Assembly: GCA_000023185.1 (NCBI GenBank)
Contig: CP001622.1
Location: 3,882,501-3,946,500 of the forward strand
Reading direction: 5' to 3'
DNA length: 64,000 nt
Origin: Rhizobium leguminosarum bv. trifolii WSM1325
GTDB lineage: Bacteria; Pseudomonadota; Alphaproteobacteria; Rhizobiales; Rhizobiaceae
Positions 31,485 to 39,315 of this stretch are shown piece after piece. Each line of letters opens with the position of its first letter. The first letter of the stretch is position 1. The position numbers were made by a program, and so were the translations under genes. Under the pieces are notes generated by a model. The model saw nothing but the letters and a program-made list of their open reading frames with translations, was not told the origin of the DNA and searched no databases.

Positions 31485-32342
31485 ATGCGGCCGTCATTGG
31501 AGTCTCTGCGCGTATTGGAAGCCTGTGTCTCGGCCGGCAGCTTCGCGCGGGCAGCCGAACGCTTGTTTCTGACACCGGCGGCGGTCAGCCTTCGTATTCG
31601 CACCCTGGAGGCTGAGCTCGGTCAGCCGCTATTTATCCGCGCCGGTCGGCGAGTGGTCCCGACGGCCGCGGCCTCAGTTCTCGCAAAGCGGGTCCGGGAG
31701 GCGTTAACCGGGATCGGTGAGGCGCTCGCAGAATTTCAGGCGGCGACGCCGCCACTCAGGCTCACGGCGCCGCCGACCTTCGCGTCACGCTGGCTTGCAC
31801 CGCGTCTGGCGCGCTATCCTACGCCTGGAGCTTCCGTCATCGAGGTCGACGTCTCGGCGGAAATACGTGATCCGGGCGCATTCGACGTCGCCATAAGGAC
31901 GGGTCGCGGTGGATGGGCCGGGCTGGAAGAATATCGGCTCGCTCCCGTAGAAGTGACGCCGATGCTGTCGCCTTCCCTGCTTGAAACACGGACGCTTGCC
32001 GCGCCGGAGGCGCTGGCTGACTTCGAGCTTTTGCCGCACCCTGATTGGGAGCAATGGTTTAAGGAGGCTCAATGCTCGGCCCCGCAGGATTTGCGCTTTT
32101 TGGCGGTCGATTACCCCACGCACGAGTTGGATGCCAATGCGGCGCTGGCAGGCGTGGGTGTGGCGCTGTTGTCACCGTCGCTGTTTCGGCCGCTTTTGAC
32201 CGAGGGCCGGCTGATCGCGCCGTTCCCCTACGTGCTGAGCGGGCCAGCCTGGCATTTTGCGCTCATCCGCGCCAATGACCCGCGCCAAGCGCCGCGGCAG
32301 CTCTGCGCATGGCTTCGCGCGCAGGCAGGTGAGGCCGCATAA
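31485..32342 (+). CDS. LysR family transcriptional regulator, GcvA-like
   Basis: 285 aa. LysR winged helix at the N-terminus (LRVLEACVSAGSFARAAERLFLTPAAVSLRIRTLE, helix-turn-helix about 18-37) and a periplasmic-binding-like effector domain from about 85. The pattern PSLESLRVLEA resembles the GcvA/AmpR branch. It probably controls the divergent DUF3237 gene and itself. No good ribosome site is obvious beyond GAAGG upstream of the ATG. Confidence 0.92.
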   Translation: MRPSLESLRVLEACVSAGSFARAAERLFLTPAAVSLRIRTLEAELGQPLFIRAGRRVVPTAAASVLAKRVREALTGIGEALAEFQAATPPLRLTAPPTFASRWLAPRLARYPTPGASVIEVDVSAEIRDPGAFDVAIRTGRGGWAGLEEYRLAPVEVTPMLSPSLLETRTLAAPEALADFELLPHPDWEQWFKEAQCSAPQDLRFLAVDYPTHELDANAALAGVGVALLSPSLFRPLLTEGRLIAPFPYVLSGPAWHFALIRANDPRQAPRQLCAWLRAQAGEAA

Positions 32343-32383
32343 TTCCGATCCAAAGGCACTATGAAGGCTTGCGCGTGATGGGG

Positions 32384-32405
32384 CGCTGGCGGCTGTGCGC
32401 CAGCG
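32384..32405 (+). terminator. hairpin downstream of the LysR gene
   Basis: Perfect 8-bp stem CGCTGGCG / CGCCAGCG with six-base loop, 42 bp past the LysR stop. No T tract follows, so intrinsic termination is uncertain. Confidence 0.4.
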
Positions 32406-32493
32406 AAAGACGACGCTGCATCACCGCCTCGACCGCCGCCCGTACGCGATAGAATTCTTATTGGCCAGGTCGCTTTGGCGGCGATCTCCAGTC

Positions 32494-32544
32494 CCTCCCG
32501 AAAAGTCGGATATGAGGTCCGTCATATCCCGTTCGGCTGGGAGG
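32494..32544. other. extended hairpin between LysR and a hypothetical gene
   Basis: A perfect 8-bp core GGATATGA / TCATATCC with a six-base loop (32508-32529) is flanked by a second perfect pairing CCTCCC / GGGAGG, making a 51-base interrupted stem between two convergent genes. It could be a bidirectional transcript end, an operator or a small structured RNA. The rest of 32343-32575 shows no gene. Confidence 0.45.
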
Positions 32545-32575
32545 CTTGTGAAAATACTCAGCGCCTAAGCGAAGC

Positions 32576-32863
32576 TTATTTGTTCTTCAGCAGCCACATC
32601 TTGCCGGCCATCGTGATGCCGTAGACGTCCTTTGTTGCGTCGTCATCCAGGTGCCGCCTCTCCAGAAAGCCCGGCTCCTTCAACTCGCCCAGCGTCTTGG
32701 CAGTGACCGACTTTATTTTCTGAGGCCGCTCTTTCCACCGGTCAGTTTTTGCATAAGTCACTGTCGCGTTCTCGTGCGTCCATTTATTGGCTGGCTGAGG
32801 ATAAAGGTCTCCATCCCTGGCGAGTTTAAGTGCGGCGATCTGGGACGGCGTAAGCTCAATCAT
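32576..32863 (-). CDS. hypothetical protein
   Basis: 95 aa. Not recognised. The N-terminus MIELTPSQIAALKLARDGDLYP and the middle KSVTAKTLGELKEPGFLERR look like a small winged-helix fold as in MarR-like or phage-type regulators (a helix, then a helix-turn-helix-like KTLGELKEPG). The composition is lysine-rich compared with neighbours. It lies in the pocket after tRNA-Leu and may be horizontally acquired. Confidence 0.6.
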   Translation of the reverse strand: MIELTPSQIAALKLARDGDLYPQPANKWTHENATVTYAKTDRWKERPQKIKSVTAKTLGELKEPGFLERRHLDDDATKDVYGITMAGKMWLLKNK

Positions 32864-32982
32864 ACTAAAAGATCCTGTGCGGGCGGTGTTTGCGCTGGGA
32901 ACGCGCTGTTACCAAAGGCGTGCTCATAACACCGACAGACGACTTTCACCACTGCATTGAGATATTCTTGCCACAAAAGGCG

Positions 32983-33006
32983 AAAACCCGGCTCGTCGGA
33001 ACCGGG
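32983..33006 (-). terminator. intrinsic terminator of the small exported protein gene
   Basis: On the minus strand an 8-bp stem (CCCGGTTC / GAGCCGGG, one G-T wobble) with CGAC loop is followed by TTTT, 26 bp beyond the stop at 33033. Confidence 0.75.
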
Positions 33007-33032
33007 CTTCGTCCTTATCGCACATTTTTTCG

Positions 33033-33317
33033 TTAATTGCAGCGCCGGACCGTCTTGGTGACCTCGCCTTCGTCGGTCTGTCGGGTGACGCTCCTGGTTT
33101 CGCAGCCACTATCGCGATAGCGGCGATGCTCGCGTTCGCGCACGGCACCGAAAGTGACGCCACGCTCGCTGATGGTGATGCCGGGTCGCACCCGCTCGTG
33201 GCGATAGCCGTCATCATAGGAACGCTCCCTGACATACACGCTGTCGGCAAGAACAGGCGCTGCAAACGAGCAGGCGGCAAGGGCCGCTACAGTACAGTTC
33301 AAGATCATCTTCCGCAT
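33033..33317 (-). CDS. small secreted basic protein, unknown function
   Basis: 94 aa. Signal peptide at about 1-24 (MRKMILNCTVAALAACSFAAPVLA, cleavage before DSV). The mature part is Arg-rich with YVRERSYDDGYRHERVRPG and two cysteines (GCETRSVT and RRCN) that could pair. Strong ribosome site AAAGGAG before ATG at 33317; a longer frame upstream is not supported. No family recognised; similar short exported basic proteins are common in rhizobia. Confidence 0.75.
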   Translation of the reverse strand: MRKMILNCTVAALAACSFAAPVLADSVYVRERSYDDGYRHERVRPGITISERGVTFGAVREREHRRYRDSGCETRSVTRQTDEGEVTKTVRRCN

Positions 33318-33529
33318 GTCGTTTCTCCTTTCTTGATGAAAGGGCAACGAGGCAAGACGCAAGTGGTTCCAACATCGGTGACGGCCCGACCGTGCCGCGG
33401 ACGACGTCTGCGCCACACCAGCCAGCACTGAGAACGAAAGCCCGAACAGCAGCTCATTCCCAAATCAACTGTTTAATTTTGCTTGCGCTTCGTCCAAAGT
33501 GGCCGCCGCTATCACAAGAGAGGGCGGAC

Positions 33530-35278
33530 GTGCATCAGGAAGTAGGACTTATCGCGACGGTCGCCGTCAGTTTCGTTTTCGCAGCGATCCTGGGCTATGG
33601 GGCCGACCGGCTTCGGCTGCCGCCACTCGTCGGTTATTTGATGGCGGGCATCCTGATGGGGCCGTTCACGCCGGGCTTCGTCGCCGATACCGCCCTTGCC
33701 GGCCAGCTCGCCGAGATGGGCGTCATCCTTTTGATGTTCGGCGTCGGCCTGCATTTTTCCGCTTCCGACCTGCTCGCCGTGCGCGGCATCGCCGTGCCTG
33801 GCGCGATCGGACGGATTATCCTCGCCACCCTGTTAGGCATCGGTCTTTGCAAACTCTGGGGCTGGAGCCTCGGCGCCGGCATTGTCCTCGGCCTCAGCCT
33901 GTCGGTGGCGAGCACCGTCGTGCTCTTGAAGGCGCTGGAGGAGCGCAATCTCGTCAACGCGGCCAGCGGACGCGTCGCCGTCGGCTGGCTGATCGTCGAG
34001 GATCTGGTGATGGTGCTGGCACTGGTGCTGCTGCCGGCGCTGGCAGAGCTTCTGGGTGGCAACGCCAGCACTACGACCAACCATGGCCTCGGTGACCTGC
34101 CGTTGGCGCTGACGATCGGCTTGACACTGCTGAAGGTTGTGGCCTTCGCCGCCATGGCGATCTTCCTCGGGCCTCGCATCGTGCCCTGGCTGCTGACGAT
34201 GATCGCCCGGACCGGCTCGCGCGAACTCTTTACGCTGACGGTGCTGGCGATCGCACTCGGCATCGCCTTCGGCTCGGCGGCGATCTTCGGCGTCTCTTTT
34301 GCACTCGGCGCATTTTTCGCCGGCGTCGTCATGAGCGAATCCCAGCTCAGCCACAGGGCGGCCGCCGACTCGCTGCCGCTGCAGAACGCTTTCTCCGTGC
34401 TGTTCTTCGTCTCCGTCGGCATGCTCTTCGATCCCTCGATCCTGGTGCGCCAGCCGCTGGCCGTGATCGGCGCGCTGGCTCTCGTCATCCTCGGCAAGGG
34501 CATCATCACCTTCCTCATCGTCATCCTGCTCAGATATCCGATCAGCATGGGACTGACATTGGCCGGCGGCCTCGCCCAGATCGGCGAGTTTTCCTTCATC
34601 CTCGCCGGCCTCGGCGTCTCACTCGGGCTTTTGCCGCATGAGGGCCAGGATCTGATCCTGGCTGCCGCGATCCTGTCGATCACGCTCAACCCGATCGTGA
34701 TCTTCGCAACCGACGGCCTGAAGAAATATATCCATTCGAAATGGCCCTCCCTCTGGGAAAGCTACGGCAGGAGCAGGCAGAAGGCGCTCGGCAAAGAACT
34801 GGAAAAGATCAGGGCGCTCGGCGAAGAGCGCGAGCGCCAGCATCAACTGAAGATGCAACAGCTGATCGAGACTTTCCCGCTGTTCTCCGAAGTCGACGAG
34901 GACGCCCAGGAGGAACTGCTACTGCTCTTCAAGGCAAAATCCGCGCCGCCCGGCGAACGCGTCATCCGCCGCGGCGACCGCGGCGACAGCATGTATTTCA
35001 TCTCCTCGGGCGCGGTGGAAGTGCGGCTCGCCAGTGGCGCGATCCGCCTGGAGCCGGGCGCCTTTTTCGGCGAAATGGCCCTGCTGACTGGCGCACGGCG
35101 CACGGCCGACGTGATCGCCGTCGATTTCTGCCAGTTCGAGGTGCTCGAACGGCGCGACTTCAACATGTTCATGTCTCACCATCCGCATCTGCGCGCCGCC
35201 GTTAGCGAAATGGCCCAGAAGCGGACGGAAATGAATGTCCTGCGTCAGCAATGGGAAAAGTCGATGGACCTGTCCTGA
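33530..35278 (+). CDS. CPA2 family cation:proton antiporter with C-terminal cyclic-nucleotide-type domain
   Basis: 582 aa. About 12 membrane helices of the KefB/YbaL-like CPA2 antiporter family (GYGADRLRLPPLVGYLMAGILMGP, VGVLLMFGVGLHFS-like GVILLMFGVGLHFS, and SVASTVVLLKALEERN). Instead of the TrkA-N domain of KefB/YbaL, the cytoplasmic tail (about 455-570) has a cNMP-binding fold with GERVIRRGDRGDSMYFI and GAFFGEMALLTGARRTADV. Start is GTG at 33530 with a purine-rich ribosome site; the frame is open 46 codons further but that part is not membrane-like. Probably K+ or Na+/H+ exchange controlled by a nucleotide. Confidence 0.9.
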   Translation: MHQEVGLIATVAVSFVFAAILGYGADRLRLPPLVGYLMAGILMGPFTPGFVADTALAGQLAEMGVILLMFGVGLHFSASDLLAVRGIAVPGAIGRIILATLLGIGLCKLWGWSLGAGIVLGLSLSVASTVVLLKALEERNLVNAASGRVAVGWLIVEDLVMVLALVLLPALAELLGGNASTTTNHGLGDLPLALTIGLTLLKVVAFAAMAIFLGPRIVPWLLTMIARTGSRELFTLTVLAIALGIAFGSAAIFGVSFALGAFFAGVVMSESQLSHRAAADSLPLQNAFSVLFFVSVGMLFDPSILVRQPLAVIGALALVILGKGIITFLIVILLRYPISMGLTLAGGLAQIGEFSFILAGLGVSLGLLPHEGQDLILAAAILSITLNPIVIFATDGLKKYIHSKWPSLWESYGRSRQKALGKELEKIRALGEERERQHQLKMQQLIETFPLFSEVDEDAQEELLLLFKAKSAPPGERVIRRGDRGDSMYFISSGAVEVRLASGAIRLEPGAFFGEMALLTGARRTADVIAVDFCQFEVLERRDFNMFMSHHPHLRAAVSEMAQKRTEMNVLRQQWEKSMDLS

Positions 35279-35325
35279 CGCAAATACCTCCGCATTTTAG
35301 CGGCAATCACGCTAGCGTGATGGCT

Positions 35326-35610
35326 TCAGCCCGCCGGCCAATAGCCATCTGAGCGGAAATCCTCCGGGATCGGGTCGAGCCGCGACAACGTCTCGGCTGC
35401 GAAATCGATCTGCAGCGACAAGTATTTAAGAGGCGCCAGCATTGGCACGCCGGTCGCGAATTCCCGGATGCGAGACAGATGATAACCGCTCTCGCTGATC
35501 CGCCGCGCAGCCTCCCGGCGCACGTCCTCTTTGCTTGGCCCGCGCCGCTCTTCGGACCAGTCATCCATTTGCACGGCCCGCCCACGGCCGCCTTCGATCA
35601 CTTTGAACAT
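35326..35610 (-). CDS. hypothetical protein
   Basis: 94 aa, unknown. Soluble, charged, helix-rich (MDDWSEERRGPSKEDVRREAARRI), ending SDGYWPAG. The start is the second of two close ATGs, since AAGGTGG lies eight bases ahead of it. It faces the antiporter gene convergently. Not recognised, but the composition is like neighbouring rhizobial genes. Confidence 0.65.
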   Translation of the reverse strand: MFKVIEGGRGRAVQMDDWSEERRGPSKEDVRREAARRISESGYHLSRIREFATGVPMLAPLKYLSLQIDFAAETLSRLDPIPEDFRSDGYWPAG

Positions 35611-35813
35611 TCTCATGCCACCTTGCACGTCGACCCTAAATTAGCTTGCCGCAGAATGGCCGATTCGCAATCTCCCGAAATCTTGGGAGAGGCGCTGACA
35701 CCCCGCATCACGAAAATTTTTTGACGGCGGTGGCAGGAAGGACACGGGCGAGCATTTACAGCGCCGCGCACGGCCCCTAAAGCTCTTTTGCACTGCAACA
35801 GGAAGGAAACGGA

Positions 35814-36404
35814 ATGCTCCGCAGACTTTACGACTGGACCATGTCTCTGGCCGCGCGCAAATCGGCCGAAATCTGGCTCGCCGTCATCGCCTTCGTCGAA
35901 AGCTCCATCTTTCTCGTCCCCGCCGACGTGCTATTCCTGCCGATGGCGCTTGCCAGGCCGGAACGCTCCTATCGCTACGCGCTGGTCGCGACCGTCGCCT
36001 CTGTATTCGGCGGCATCGCCGGCTGGGCGCTCGGCTTTTACGCCTATGAGACGGTGGCGCGGCCGGTTCTCGAATTCTATGGCAAGCTCGATGCCTTTGA
36101 GCAGATGAAGGCCTATGTCACCTACGAGTGGATCCTGCTGCTGCTTGTCACATCAGGTCTTGCGCATCTGCCGCCGATCAAGATCGTGACGATTCTGTCT
36201 GGCGTCATTCACGTCAATCTGGGCCTTTTCATTGTTTCGGCGATTATTGCACGCGGCGCGCGTTTCCTCTTCCTCGCCTGGCTGCTGCGCCGCTACGGCG
36301 AGCCGATCCGTGACTTCATCGAGAAGCGCCTCGGCCAAATCGTTGGCATCGGTGCCGCTACCGTGATCGTGCTATATGTCGGCTACCGCTCTTTCGCTCA
36401 CTAG
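35814..36404 (+). CDS. YqaA family membrane protein (VTT/SNARE-associated domain)
   Basis: 196 aa with four to five hydrophobic helices. The DedA-like VTT fold is shown by WLAVIAFVESSIFLVPADVLFLPMALARPE near the N-terminus and the conserved glycine/arginine SGLAHLPPIKIVTILSGVIHVN segment. YqaA relatives are small DedA paralogues thought to act in lipid or proton handling; the specific role is unknown. GGAAGGAAACGG precedes the ATG. It precedes dsbB by 78 bp in the same direction, with a degenerate repeat between. Confidence 0.88.
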   Translation: MLRRLYDWTMSLAARKSAEIWLAVIAFVESSIFLVPADVLFLPMALARPERSYRYALVATVASVFGGIAGWALGFYAYETVARPVLEFYGKLDAFEQMKAYVTYEWILLLLVTSGLAHLPPIKIVTILSGVIHVNLGLFIVSAIIARGARFLFLAWLLRRYGEPIRDFIEKRLGQIVGIGAATVIVLYVGYRSFAH

Positions 36405-36405
36405 G

Positions 36406-36464
36406 CGAGGATGGTTTTCGGCCGAACAGGCCTAAAATCTCAATCTGCATCTCATGCTCTACTA
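36406..36464. repeat. degenerate mosaic element, copy D
   Basis: Reverse-oriented remnant of the element at 57075: it keeps the GGCCGAACAGGCCTAAAATCT segment of the second palindrome and the CATGCTC edge of the first, but the nested core is lost. Confidence 0.6.
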
Positions 36465-36482
36465 AACTCGCGGAGCTCCGCC

Positions 36483-36998
36483 ATGACTATTTCCTCGCCG
36501 CTCGCCCGCCCCGGCTTTGTCTATTCCATTTTGCTCGCCATCGGCATGGCGGCGGCGGTCGGCACCGCGCTCGGCTTCCAGTATATCGGCGGTTATATTC
36601 CCTGTGCGCTCTGCCTGTTGCAACGGCAGCCCTATTATTACGCCATCCCGATCGCGATCCTGGCCGCGATCTCCGAGCTCGTCGGACTGCCGAATTGGAT
36701 CACCCGGGCGCTCATTCTCGCGGCCGGCATCCTGATGCTGGTGACGGCAGGCATGGGTGTTTATCACGCCGGTGTGGAATGGCACTTCTGGCCCGGCCCG
36801 TCCACCTGCTCGACGACGGCAAGCAGCATGACGACCAATGCCGGCGATCTGCTCGGCGAGCTCAACACCATCAAGGGCCCGTCCTGCACCGACGCGGCAC
36901 TGCGCGTGCTCGGCCTGTCTTTTGCGGGCTGGAACGTGATTGCCGGAATCCTGCTCGCAGCCTTCGCCTTTGTCGGCGTTCGCAAGGCCGCCTCATAA
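36483..36998 (+). CDS. dsbB: disulfide bond formation protein B
   Basis: 171 aa, four membrane helices. Reoxidises DsbA by passing electrons to ubiquinone. Both cysteine pairs of true DsbB are visible: the CALC motif at residues 41-44 and the periplasmic-loop cysteines near 110 (GPSTCS) and 135 (GPSCTD). GGAG lies six bases before the ATG; the frame open for 24 more codons upstream runs through a repeat and is not used. Confidence 0.92.
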   Translation: MTISSPLARPGFVYSILLAIGMAAAVGTALGFQYIGGYIPCALCLLQRQPYYYAIPIAILAAISELVGLPNWITRALILAAGILMLVTAGMGVYHAGVEWHFWPGPSTCSTTASSMTTNAGDLLGELNTIKGPSCTDAALRVLGLSFAGWNVIAGILLAAFAFVGVRKAAS

Positions 36999-37073
36999 AA
37001 TTATGCAGCATTCGAAGTGCCGCAGCGTCCTTGCCGCCTCTGAAAAAGATGCGCGGCGCTGCGGGCCGTTCGA

Positions 37074-37631
37074 TCAGGGCTGCAGTTCGGTATCCCAATA
37101 GAGATAGTCGAGCCAGCTTTCATGCAGGTAGTTCGGCGGGAACAGCCGGCCGTTATTGTGCAGATCCTGCACCGTCGGCTGATAGGGCTTCTGCGCCGGG
37201 AACATGCTTGCCTGCTTCGGAAGCTTGCTGCCCTTGCGCAGATTGCAAGGCGAGCAGGCTGCCACGACATTCTCCCAGGTGGTCTCGCCGCCATGGGCGC
37301 GCGGGATGACGTGGTCGAAGGTCAGGTCGTCATGGGCGCCGCAATACTGGCATTCGAACCGGTCGCGCAGGAAGACGTTGAACCGGGTGAACGCGGGATT
37401 GCGGGACGGCTGAACGTAAGTCTTCAGGCACACGACACTCGGAAGCCGCATCGAAAAGCTCGGCGAAGAAACCGAATGTTCATATTCTGCAATGATGTTC
37501 ACACGGTCGAGAAATACCGCCTTGATCGCGTCCTGCCAGGACCACAACGACAAGGGGTAATAACTCAGCGGCCGGTAGTCAGCGTTCAGAACGAGCGCCG
37601 GCAGGGCCTGTGGGGAGACTGCAATCGTCAA
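37074..37631 (-). CDS. HNH endonuclease family protein
   Basis: 185 aa stand-alone HNH protein. Zinc-binding CQYC (near residue 93) and CSPC flank the HNH core DHVIPRAHGGETTWENVVAAC. The N-terminal 80 residues (LVLNADYRPLSYYPLSLWSWQDAIKAVFLDRV) are characteristic of a conserved alphaproteobacterial group that is not linked to phage or restriction genes. Role unknown; DNA repair or RNA processing are possibilities. The start is TTG at 37631 with AGGAGAG nine bases ahead. Confidence 0.9.
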   Translation of the reverse strand: MTIAVSPQALPALVLNADYRPLSYYPLSLWSWQDAIKAVFLDRVNIIAEYEHSVSSPSFSMRLPSVVCLKTYVQPSRNPAFTRFNVFLRDRFECQYCGAHDDLTFDHVIPRAHGGETTWENVVAACSPCNLRKGSKLPKQASMFPAQKPYQPTVQDLHNNGRLFPPNYLHESWLDYLYWDTELQP

Positions 37632-37742
37632 GGGACTCTCCTGATCGATTCGGCATCTGCACCTGTATATTAGGCCGGTTGTTACAGGATTGTGAAGTCC
37701 AATAAATTCAGAGGATAAAGGCAATTTGAAGAGTGTTGCCGA

Positions 37743-38420
37743 TCAGCCGATCGGCACCATGTCACGGCGCATCCTCGTGGCATAGTAGGCCCAGAAAAGC
37801 CGTGCCGCCACCGAGCGCCACGGCGACCAGACTTCCGAAAGCTCAGCAAGCGCCTTCGCCTGCGGCCGTGCGGCAAGACCGAATGCCGCCCCGACGGCAT
37901 TCTGCAGCGCGACATCGCCGGCCGGGAAAACATCGGCGTGGCCGCCGCAAAACATCAGATAGACCTCTGCCGTCCACGGCCCGACGCCCTTCAGCGCTGT
38001 CAGTTCGCCAAGCGCCTCGCCCGGCGGCTTCAGGCAGAGCCCGGAGAGATCGAGACGGCCGGAGGCGACCGCTTCGGCAATCAGCGACAGCGTCTCGGCC
38101 TTGGCGCGCGACAGACCGAATTCGCGCCACGCCTCGGCGTGAAGCAGTGCGTAACCTTCGGCCGTCAGCGAACCGTCCGCCGGCAGCATGCGCCGCCAGA
38201 TCGCCTCGGCGCTGGCGCGCGACACCATCTGCGAGACGATGATATGGGCAAGACCGGCAAAGCCGGGCTCGCGCAACCGCAGCGGAATAGGCCCGGCCTC
38301 AGTGACTACAGGCGCAAGGCGCGGATCGAGGCGAAGCAGCGCTTCGAGCCCCTGCCTGACGTCATCTTCGTTGCGGATGATCTGCACTTTGCCTCGCTGT
38401 GGTTCAAAAACCGAATCCAT
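37743..38420 (-). CDS. DNA-3-methyladenine glycosylase II family protein
   Basis: 225 aa HhH-GPD base-excision glycosylase removing alkylated purines. The helix-hairpin-helix ALKGVGPWTAEVYLMF lies near residue 135, followed by the catalytic aspartate in FPAGDVALQNAV. AlkA-like. The start is uncertain: ATG at 38420 or at 38435/38441; the last two would overlap the divergent gluQRS start. Confidence 0.92.
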   Translation of the reverse strand: MDSVFEPQRGKVQIIRNEDDVRQGLEALLRLDPRLAPVVTEAGPIPLRLREPGFAGLAHIIVSQMVSRASAEAIWRRMLPADGSLTAEGYALLHAEAWREFGLSRAKAETLSLIAEAVASGRLDLSGLCLKPPGEALGELTALKGVGPWTAEVYLMFCGGHADVFPAGDVALQNAVGAAFGLAARPQAKALAELSEVWSPWRSVAARLFWAYYATRMRRDMVPIG

Positions 38421-38433
38421 GGCAGAAGAAAGC

Positions 38434-39315
38434 ATGACCACGAGTGAGCGTCAAAAACCTGTCTTTCGTTTTGCGCCGAGCCCCAACGGACCGTTGCATC
38501 TCGGACATGCCCTCTCGGCCCTCATGAACCGCGACATGGCGGAGGCCGAACAAGCGCGCCTGCTGCTGCGCATCGAGGATATCGACCAGACGCGCTGCAC
38601 GCCCGAGTTCGAGGCCGGCATCCTCAGGGATCTCGAATGGCTTGATATCGGCTGGGCAAGCCCGGTGCGGCGCCAGTCGGAACATATTCCCGAATATCAG
38701 GCGGCGTTGCATGCGCTGATCGAGCGCGGACTGGTCTATCCGGCCTTTCTGACGCGGGGCGAGGTGAAGGCGCGCATCGCTGCCTACGAGGCGGCGGGTG
38801 AACCCTGGCCGCACGATCCCGACGGCACCCCGCATTATCCCGCAAGTGATCGCGAGCGTCCGGCAGACGAACGGCGGGACATGCTGACCTCGGGGAAGAA
38901 ACATGCCTGGCGGCTCGATATGCGCAAAGCGCTCGACCTGATCGGCGAACTGCTGTTCTGGACGGAAACCGGCGACGGCAGGACAGGCGAGATCGCCGCC
39001 GAGCCCGACGTCTGGGGCGACGTCATCCTGTCGCGCTCGGATGCGCCGTCGAGCTATCATCTTTCCGTGGTCGTCGACGATGCGCTGCAGGGCGTCACCC
39101 ATGTCGTGCGTGGGCTCGACCTCTTCCACGCGACATCGGTGCACCGGCTGTTGCAGGTGCTGCTCGGCCTACCGCAGCCGGTCTATCACCATCATCGTCT
39201 CATTCTTGGCGCCGATGGCCGCAAGCTTTCGAAAAGCCAAGGCGACAGCGGGCTTGGCGAATTGCGCGCCCAGGGCATGTCAGGGGCGGATATTCGCCGC
39301 CTTGTCGGGCTCTGA
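38434..39315 (+). CDS. gluQRS: glutamyl-Q tRNA(Asp) synthetase GluQRS
   Basis: 293 aa. Truncated GluRS paralogue that attaches glutamate to the queuosine at position 34 of tRNA-Asp. The class I signature is FAPSPNGPLHLGHALSALMN, the KMSKS motif is KLSKSQ near residue 266, and the anticodon-binding domain is absent, as expected. The four cysteine/tyrosine zinc ligands of E. coli YadB are not seen in the VYPAFLTRGEVKARI region. The start MTTSERQ (38434) is preferred; MAEES at 38419 is the alternative. Confidence 0.93.
   Translation: MTTSERQKPVFRFAPSPNGPLHLGHALSALMNRDMAEAEQARLLLRIEDIDQTRCTPEFEAGILRDLEWLDIGWASPVRRQSEHIPEYQAALHALIERGLVYPAFLTRGEVKARIAAYEAAGEPWPHDPDGTPHYPASDRERPADERRDMLTSGKKHAWRLDMRKALDLIGELLFWTETGDGRTGEIAAEPDVWGDVILSRSDAPSSYHLSVVVDDALQGVTHVVRGLDLFHATSVHRLLQVLLGLPQPVYHHHRLILGADGRKLSKSQGDSGLGELRAQGMSGADIRRLVGL

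Noticed and set aside
30808..33529. Integrated element att site after tRNA-Leu
   Set aside because: No repeat of the tRNA 3' end and no integrase gene found in the following 3 kb.
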